Positions 57,799 through 64,000 of a stretch of 64,000 bases of DNA are shown here, piece by piece. The stretch is from Anagrus nilaparvatae. Lineage: Eukaryota > Arthropoda > Insecta > Hymenoptera > Mymaridae. Position 1 is the stretch's first letter, and every line of letters begins with the position of its first letter. Under the pieces are notes generated by a model. It made no database searches and was not told the DNA's origin. It saw only the letters and a list, made by a program, of their open reading frames with translations. Made by a program: the position numbers and the translations under genes. Location: NCBI GenBank assembly GCA_022575985.1, contig JAKSXM010000237.1, forward strand, positions 1,444,501 to 1,508,500, written 5' to 3'.

Positions 57799-59235
57799 TA
57801 CAGAGACCGTATACAGACAAGCATACAGAGGCAACTGTTTGCAATTTTACGGGTGCTACTGGCACGGTTGCTATAAATGTTACCGAGAATTCACCGAGAC
57901 GAAGCCGTAAGCGAAAATTGCACAGATGTATTGGAAGATCGATATAATCGCACGTTAGTAATCGCCAATCGAATTCGCGCTAATAATTACATGCTTTACG
58001 AAAAATTGGAGTGTGATTTTAATTGAGAGTTCAAAGAAGATGAGAGAATACGTTTTGTGACATATTTTTACGAAATACGAACCTCTGAAAGTGAGAGATG
58101 TATTTTAAAGGAGAAGGACCGAAAATTTCGTAAAAATATACGAGACGAGAGGGGGCGAAAAAATCAAATACGTAGACGTGACCTAAATCTTTCCATTTAT
58201 ATGTAAAATAGGTGAACTTCCGGTTGGGCATCCGAAACTGTACGTGGGCTTGGCAGAATGCAAGGATTTTCTTGGCGAGAATCATAAAAATTTTTCGGCA
58301 AAAGTCGATAGTATAGGTTTTTGCAAAGTACTACCACCTAGAAAATTGTTAAACCCAGCTTTTCCCGTTTAAATGCACAATAAATTATTGTTTGCTTTGT
58401 GCAGAACCTGTTGCGAGGAGATGAGCCAATAGGCGTGTACTCACAAGAACGAAAATTTTCGATGTTTTACAGGGACTTGGGTTTCTCTGGAGATTAAGAA
58501 AGCGATTGAAAAGGGCTATGTCAGCCAGGAAATTTACGAAATTTTGCACTACGGAAAAATGACCAAGTATAATCAGATCACAAAGACTGGCGGTTTCTTC
58601 GCCGAGTGTATTGAAACTTTTTACAAGTTTAAAACCGAGGACAGTGGCTTTCCGTCCGAGTGCATCGACGAGACGACGATTGACGCATACATCATAAACG
58701 TCAAGGTGAGCGAAGGCATAGAGTTCGAGAGAGAGAGAGAGGAATTTCAAAAGAACATGGCTCTAAGAGGTGTAGCGAAGCTTTCTTTGAACTCACTTTA
58801 GGGATTTTATAGTCATCAGGAAAACAAATTGCAGACAAAGATAATTCAGGATCCTGCAGAGTTAAAAGCTTTTTTGGCTTGTCCAATGACCAAAGTGGCT
58901 CTCCTTTTACCCGTAAACGACAACGTGCCATACCTGAGTATGAGGACCAAAAAAGGTTTTTACGAGCCTTTTAATACAGCAACCGTAGTTTTGGCTGCTT
59001 ACATAACTGCTCAAGCGAGACTGAAATTTTACAGTTATCAGGAATACCTTGGCTCTTCCAGCTTGTATTATGACACGGGTTCGGTTTTATACATCACGAA
59101 CGAATAGGAGGGTTCTACTGATTAAACGACGGGACCATTCCTAGGAGATGTCACGAACTAACTCGAGGCGTACGGTCAAAACGAGTACATATCGTGTTTT
59201 GTCTCAAGCGGGCCGAAATTATACGCCTAAATTCT
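57799..59235 (+). pseudogene. Polinton DNA polymerase B, second lineage, main part
   Basis: Resumes after the LINE. LQFYGCYWHGCYKCY (exonuclease region), NYMLYEKLECDF, then KIKYVDVT-stop-FPF: motif A, with a TAG/TAA-type stop after the catalytic Asp region. ELPVGHPKLYV, KVLPPRKLLNPAF, FALCRTCCEE, GTWVSLEIKKAIEKGY, GGFFAECIETFYKFK, NMALRGVAKLSLNSL (motif B) and KIIQDPAELKAFLACPMTKV follow. RLKFYSYQEYLG and LYYDTGSVLY come next: motif C with the second catalytic Asp changed to Gly. The end reads GPFLGDVTN, then a stop, and YISCFVSSGPK. Many frameshifts plus a destroyed active site: long dead. Confidence 0.9.
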
Positions 59236-59399
59236 ACTATTCTCTCTATGATTAGTGGATCTTCAGGTTTGTTTTTTTCTTTTTTTTTCTTTTAATCTTA
59301 TTACAGCCTAACTTTGATTTTTTTTCTTCATTTATGCATATCGTCACGACCGTTAAAATACGTTTATGTAAAAAAAAAAAACAAAAAGACGCTGGAATA

Positions 59400-59830
59400 A
59401 CTATTTTCATTAAAAATTAACTCGACTATAGCGACCAGCTAAACGATCGGCCATTCAATCAAATTTTACTGTACTATTCCATGTGGCACGATACTTATAA
59501 AAAATTAGTCGAAAACATCGAGTTTCGTGAACATTAAGTTTCGTGAACATCTACCAGATTTTGTAGAATACTTGCGCTACTGACAAGGCGAAACTTTTGA
59601 TTATCGACAATTTTTTGATCGAATCTTCGGATCGCGATAAGATTTTAAATTCATTTACCAAAGGTAGTCATCACGGTAACCTGAGCGTATTTTTCACCAC
59701 CCAAAATTTGTTTCACAAGGGCAAAAATCATTGAGATAATACTTTAAACTCGAATCATTTGGTGTTACTTAAAAATCCGAGATACAAGTCACAGATCAAA
59801 TATTTTAGCAAATATTTTTTCGCACGAAAG
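59400..59830 (+). pseudogene. Polinton A32-type packaging ATPase relic
   Basis: FtsK/HerA-superfamily ATPase that packages DNA into capsids. Recognised by YYSMWHDTYKKLVENIEF and FREHLPDF, LLIIDNFLIE (Walker B; Asp-Asp has become Asp-Asn), FTKGSHHGNLSVFFTTQNLF (the very conserved KGSHHRNLSVIYI.QNLF segment) and LNSNHLVLLKNPRYKSQI. No Walker A P-loop can be read upstream, where 59,240-59,390 is low-complexity, so the N-terminus is lost. Frameshifts and stops throughout. Confidence 0.82.
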
Positions 59831-59923
59831 TGTCTTCCAGACGGTTTACGTGTCAATAAATGCTTATACATCCGGGGCAAAGAAAAGGAAAAAAATTGCT
59901 TCCATGTCCTCAGTCATGTACGT

Positions 59924-60343
59924 ATGATGGCGACGAAAAGACGCAGTCATAGCAGCTTCTCCAGCAAAAAGTGCCCTATATCCAAAAAGCACGCAAATAT
60001 TATGAGAGTATTGAATAACCTAGAGAGCAGACACAGGGTAGTTTTGCTCAATACTGCGGATCGCGATCTCATCAAGTGTATATGCCAATGCACGTTAAAT
60101 ATTTTGAGAGGTAACATACCGTTTAAATCTGCTGAAAAAAATCGCCTCAAAAGACACGACCAATTACTTACAGTACTGAATGCCGAGTGAAAAGGTGACA
60201 AAGGTAAAAAACAGTTACTGGTGCAAGACGGCGGTGGCATCTTTGTGATGATGCGATGATGATGCATCTTGCCTGCTCTTTTAACGCCAATTATTTCAGC
60301 AGTACTGGATAAGTTTCTTCTGACTAGACTGAGTAATAAGTAG
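59924..60343 (+). pseudogene. Polinton pX-like small basic virion protein
   Basis: From ATG 59,924: a basic start (ATKRRSHSSFSSKK), KHANIMRVLNNL, LLNTADRDLIKCICQCTLNI with LRGNIPF, LKRHDQLLTVLNAE, a stop at 60,187, then KKQLLVQDGGGIFV and, in the same region, LLTPIISAVLDKFL. The pattern LI..IC.C..N.L.GN ... KK.L..Q.GG ... hydrophobic end is that of a small Polinton/adintovirus protein thought to resemble adenovirus pX. It probably binds DNA in the particle. The QDGGG site resembles a Gly-Gly protease cleavage region. Disabled by stops. Confidence 0.65.
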
Positions 60344-60439
60344 AAAAAAAATGAATCACGCTGCTAAATTGTCATCCCAGCCAATACGGCTATCGGTACG
60401 TCAGCAATGACTGCTAGTAATATCGAAAAATCGTTACCT

Positions 60440-60960
60440 TGTGACGGTGACATGTGTAAAGAAAAAAAAAACTGTACAGACTCCTGGCACGTTTGAAAGC
60501 AGGCTTGATGCTGAAATATCTAGTATTTACAGTCCAATAAGAAGGAATTTGAAAAGAGCATCTTGTACAAGCAGATTTTTCATCGTTTTTGCAACACAGA
60601 GCAAGTACGAGCGTGGAACGAAACTCAAAAGTCGAAAAGTTACAGCACAAGGTCAAAGAGATGGAGGCGACGCCAAATTTTGACGATAATATCATCGAAA
60701 CGATATCCAAGAAATTTCAAGAAAAAGTCCTTTTTTGCACGAAAAGTCTCTTCTGTTGAGTGGGATTCGAAAGGTAAAGCACGCTTGCCCGGTATACCAC
60801 TTCCTGGCTCAAGTATAGTGGATTCTGTAAATGACGTTATGTGATCTAAAAAAAGATTCAGCGTAGCGGGACAGGGTCAGTTTTGCGCTGCACTTTCAGT
60901 TGCAGGTCTACCCGAAAATTTTGTTAGAAACCAAGAATTTTTGTGAGAAGGAGTTGTAGT
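60440..60960 (+). pseudogene. Conserved Polinton protein (GSSIVDSVNDV family)
   Basis: Broken frames show LDAEISSIYS, LYKQIFHRFCN, DDNIIETISKKFQEKVLF and then, best preserved, VEWDSKGKARLPGIPLPGSS running into IVDSVNDVM, a stop, and LPENFVRNQEFL. I know this block (W..KGE...G..IPGS.I.DLVNDV.R.RK ... LPE.L..N) from a conserved protein next to Polinton structural genes; its role is unsettled. At least three frame changes. Confidence 0.6.
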
Positions 60961-61559
60961 TGCACCTAATTCTTCTTCTTCAGCATTGCATTCGATTTTA
61001 GCGTCTCACGTACTCAGCGAGTATACCTCTGCGCAAAAATAAAATGGTTGCATCGGTAACGACGTTCGTAGTTTTGTTCACCAGCTAATTCACCGCTAAA
61101 ACAATGAAGTCGTATCAGGTAAAAAAACATCAGTGTACAAAACTTGGAATCGTGGGTTCAAATCCCTGCCAGGGCCCATTTTTTTATCTCAAATAAAAAA
61201 ATTTTTCTACTTTTTTTAGGATTAGCAGTTCAATCTAACATCTTTCTATAAATTAAAAATTTAATTTCTCGTAAGTTAAGAATTTTTTTAAAATTTATAT
61301 TTGAAATAATGATTTAAATAAATCGTTTAACTAAATACTACATGTTAGGCTTAATAAAAAAAGAGATGAAGAGTTCGTAAGCCTTGCAGTGTTGAGTTAT
61401 ATAAATCAAAAATTGATTTCTCGGTTCGATTAATCATCAATAAATTCTTAAAAAATATAAAAAAAAATCAAGAAGAAGAAGAAGTTGGCACGCCTTGCGT
61501 ATTTCAGCAAGCAATGGAAAATCCAATTAAGATTGTAGTTATACCTATAGGCGCGGGTA
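60961..61559. other. Decayed Polinton DNA, no gene assigned
   Basis: Mixed short frames. A B-box-like GGGTTCAAATCCC lies at 61,149-61,161, followed by CTGCCAGGGCCCA and T7, without A box or cloverleaf. An adenain-type protease might be expected near here in a Polinton but I cannot read one. Confidence 0.4.
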
Positions 61560-61599
61560 AAATTGATTCTTCCGACAAGCATTCTTGACGGACTTATAT

Positions 61600-61800
61600 T
61601 TCCATTTTAAATGCATTTAAAGGGGTACGCATTTTGCGGAGTTGAAACAAATCTTGATGCACGTTTCCAACAAAATAACCACGGCATAAACCTGTTTGAC
61701 AAAGCGTGTTTACAACATGAATAAGATTACTCGAAAAACAAAGACCGACGTAAAGTCGATGGAGTTTTAGCCGAAAAAAATTAAATTTCAAGAAATTTTT
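61600..61800 (+). pseudogene. Polinton PLA2-like protein relic
   Basis: Plus strand reads YAFCGVETNLDARF, NNHGINLFDKACLQHE, then a stop (family: Asp-Ile-Ala), YSKNKD and DGVLAEK. This is the phospholipase-A2-like core (CGPGT.L..R ... GIN.LD.ACK.HDIAYS) carried by Polintons, also known from parvovirus capsids, where it helps membrane passage. Here the Gly-Pro-Gly loop has become Gly-Val-Glu and the catalytic HD is followed by a stop, so it is inactive. Confidence 0.72.
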
Positions 61801-62021
61801 TGATCAAATTCAAAAAACTATTATTTTTAATAAGAAAAAAACGAAAAATACAAAGAATAAAAAAGTGATAAAAGATTAAAAGTAGAATTCGAAGATGAAT
61901 CAAAAGTTTATTGTTAACGAAAAACAAAAAAAGGAAAATATTACGTTAATTAGTAAAAATAATAATAATAAGAAGATGAAAAATATTAATAATAAGGTAA
62001 AGATTGGAAGTTTCATTGAAC

Positions 62022-63112
62022 AAATTGTATTACGATACAGAGCACCCTCTGTCGTTCGTTGGAACTCGGTATTTATTTCAGAAAACAAATTACAAATTTG
62101 GCAGATATAAAACAAAAAGTAAAAAATTGGTTGAGCGAAGAGGACGTATAAACATTGCATAAATCGGTTAGAAAAAATTTTCCTCGACGTACGTACAACG
62201 TATCGAATATTTATGTCATAAGACTGTTTTGAAGCTGAGTTGGCAGATTTTCGATCGATAAAATCTTTCAACGACAATTATTTTATATTTTTTTGTTTTA
62301 TTCGTCAATGATGCTTTGAGTAAATTTTTATGGGTAGAGCCGCTAAAAGACAAGTCTGGTTCTTCCACAGCTGGCGCTCTAAGCAAAATTTTCACCGAAA
62401 ACCCCGATAAACTGCCGGTGGTTACCCAAACAGATAAAGGCCGTGAGTTTACAGCTAAGGTGGTACAAAATGTTCTTAACGAGTTTAATATCGAGTTTCG
62501 TTTGAATCGGAATCCTAACGCTAGTGGAATAGCAGAACGTGTCATTCAAACTATAATAAATCATTTGTGGCGTTATTTTACGCGTAAAAATACACGCAGA
62601 TACATTTATGTTTTACAATCTATCATACATTCTTACAACCATACCGTACATTCAGGTACAAAGATGACTCCTGCTAGTGTGAAATTATATAACGCTTACG
62701 TTGCCCGCTCCAATATCGCAAAAAGCTATACATGGTGCAATAAAAAAAATTCAAAAAAACACCAAAATACAGCGTTGATTAAGTAGTACGCATCAGTCCT
62801 GCTCCAGACGTTCTTCAAAAAGGATACGAAAGTAGGTATACTTTAGAATTATTTAAAATTGCACAAGTTTCTACTGCAAGGCAACTACTAGTGTATACTT
62901 GGAAGATTTGGATGGTGTAATTCTAGACGGAATTTACTACGAGGAAGAACTTTGTCATGTCAGGAATAACTTGAACGAATCTGCATTTGAAATTGACGAA
63001 ATTTTACAAAAATAGGGTCACGGTAAATCTAAGAAATACCTCGTTAATAGGCACGGTTATCCTGCTAAATTCAACTCTTGGATTCGGGCTAATGATTTAA
63101 TTTATATCTAAA
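62022..63112 (+). pseudogene. Polinton integrase, second lineage, with chromodomain-like tail
   Basis: Start of the family's N-terminal domain: LYYDTEHPLSFVGTRYLFQ; then VKNWLSEEDV, TLHKSVRKNFPRR, ELADFRSIKSFNDNY (first catalytic Asp). FLWVEPLKDKSGSS, VVTQTDKGREFTAKVVQ (second Asp), ASGIAERVIQTIINHLWRYF (Glu), YVLQSIIHSYNHTVHSG. The 156 codons from 62,316 are open. Further on: QKGYESRYTLELFKIAQV, and last FEIDEILQK, stop, KKYLVNRHGYPAKFNSWI, a chromodomain-like end as in Polinton/Gypsy integrases. The DDE triad is preserved, but several frameshifts and stops lie around it. Distinct from the integrase at 48.6-49.5 kb. Confidence 0.9.
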
Positions 63113-63835
63113 CATGGAAAATAATCAATTTCCAATTGTACTACCGATCAATAGCAGTATGCAAATTTATACGAACAATATGACTACTCATTTCATCACT
63201 TATCTACCAAAACAGGTTGATTTAGCTGATGAGTGGAGCGTGGCTTTAACATAAAATCAAATTCCAATGACTATGCATCACGTCAAAAATAATTTAGAAG
63301 ACACGATGACCGCAAGCGAGATATTACATTTCTCCGGAAACAAAAAACAATTTATAGAGGATAATGCGATTGTAAATTAAGATCGATCTCGGAAAGCAGA
63401 CCCGAAAATTATGTCGTATATTTGCCCGGTTTATTCGCAAACATTCAGGTACTTTTAGACGAGCTAAACTTTCTCAGATCTGTTCTAGGACATTTTGGCT
63501 TTACGAGTAATTTTGGAGGTTATGTCGTTTTAAAATTGATTTGTAACGAAAGTTGCAAAAGTAACGCTTTGCATAGCTTTCTGAAAAAATTCGAAACATT
63601 GTAGGTCTCAAGAAAAGTACGTAGGAGCTTCGGGCTTGAGGAAAAGTACAGCTAAAAGACAGCCTGATTTACTCGCTAATATACCTAACATGCTGATAAT
63701 ATATTCAGATATCCTGCAGCCATGGGTTACGGGAGACGTGTATACACCTGTCTTGAAGAGCATGTCCTCAACTTTGAGAAGTACATTTACGGCTCTGTAA
63801 TAGTAAAAAATTTTTCACCGCCATCTTATATACGC
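63113..63835 (+). pseudogene. Polinton penton/minor-capsid-like protein relic
   Basis: ATG directly after the integrase stop: LPINSSMQIYTNNMTTHFIT, LPKQVDLADEWSVALT, then a stop where Glu or similar is usual, NQIPMTMHHV, and later LLANIPNMLIIYSDILQPW and VTGDVYTPVLK. The layout (short N-terminal strand block, L...I.L.GEWEV.L..I..P, then N...IY.D...P..VGD...PLL) matches the Polinton minor capsid protein, a penton-type single jelly roll. Several stops and frameshifts in the middle. Confidence 0.7.
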
Positions 63836-63892
63836 TTGTTGTATAATTCATTTAGGTCAAATTAAATTGATTAACGTGACCAGACTAGAAGA

Positions 63893-64000
63893 TGGCTCAT
63901 TACATCGATTATTTTAAAAGCCTAAGTACAGACAGGTATAAATCGCGTTTATATCGGTTCACCGTATCCGCGAGGAAGTGTAATAGGCTCTTTTCTCGGT
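63893..64000 (+). pseudogene. Start of a Polinton pVI-like protein, cut by the window edge
   Basis: MAHYIDYFKSL is followed, after a frameshift, by VYIGSPYPRGSVIGSFL at the very end of the window. This matches the N-terminus of a small Polinton virion protein (M..Y...Q.G.G...V..G.PYQRGHGIGSFLGGLFR) that usually precedes the capsid gene. The rest lies outside. Confidence 0.6.

Noticed and set aside
58385..58931. Minus-strand ORFs of 76-121 codons
   Set aside because: Antisense shadows of the PolB relic on plus.
61149..61190. B box and T run suggesting a tRNA
   Set aside because: No A box at the right distance and no acceptor partner for the 3' strand.

Overview
The window looks like intergenic or heterochromatic DNA from an arthropod, most likely an insect. 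It is strongly AT-rich with many homopolymer runs, it has GT-AG splice signals, and its mobile elements are the usual insect mix: R1-clade LINE, Penelope, Copia, Gypsy, Helitron-like pieces, MITEs and Polinton/Maverick genes. I find no bacterial features, no CRISPR array, no rRNA and no convincing intact tRNA. The species cannot be named from this sequence.

Layout. 1-5.4 kb is mostly featureless AT-rich DNA, with one decayed spliced fragment of a mobile-element-type protein (4.4-4.9 kb). 5.4-7.9 kb is a broken Penelope-like element flanked by inverted copies of its own 3' end. Each copy carries a degenerate hammerhead-ribozyme core. 9.3-10.25 kb is a Copia pol relic with a candidate LTR. 11.4-11.9 and 17.2-17.95 kb are relics of an R1-type LINE. 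12-22.6 kb is otherwise simple or repetitive DNA with a possible host-type exon at 18.77-18.99 kb. 22.6-23.6 kb is an old Gypsy pol relic. 23.6-28 kb holds Helitron-like ends and a MITE with long inverted repeats. 28.45-29.02 kb (minus) carries a candidate three-exon small gene of unknown function.

30.5-37.2 kb is a nearly pristine Gypsy LTR retrotransposon on the minus strand: 532-bp LTRs with one visible difference, gag, an intact pol and a third, non-env ORF. 38.5-49.7 kb is a decayed Polinton-type unit: a protein-primed PolB on plus and a retroviral-type integrase on minus. This PolB is split by a 7.1-kb, TIR-bounded, TA-flanked non-coding insertion made of a 399-bp satellite and a large head-to-head array of ~56-bp repeats.

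50.4-64 kb is a second decayed Polinton of a different lineage. It has a capsid-like fragment, a second PolB, an A32-type packaging ATPase, a pX-like protein, a conserved Polinton core protein, a PLA2-like protein, an integrase with a chromodomain-like tail, a penton/minor-capsid-like protein and the start of a pVI-like protein, all on plus. Its PolB is split by a young 6.05-kb R1-clade LINE (51.74-57.78 kb) with a 15-bp target-site duplication.

Nothing here suggests genes working together in a living pathway, apart from the Gypsy element, which may still be competent. The window is best read as layers. Two Polinton lineages entered and decayed. A TIR satellite carrier and an R1-type LINE later landed in their polymerase genes. 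A recent Gypsy insertion is the youngest layer.
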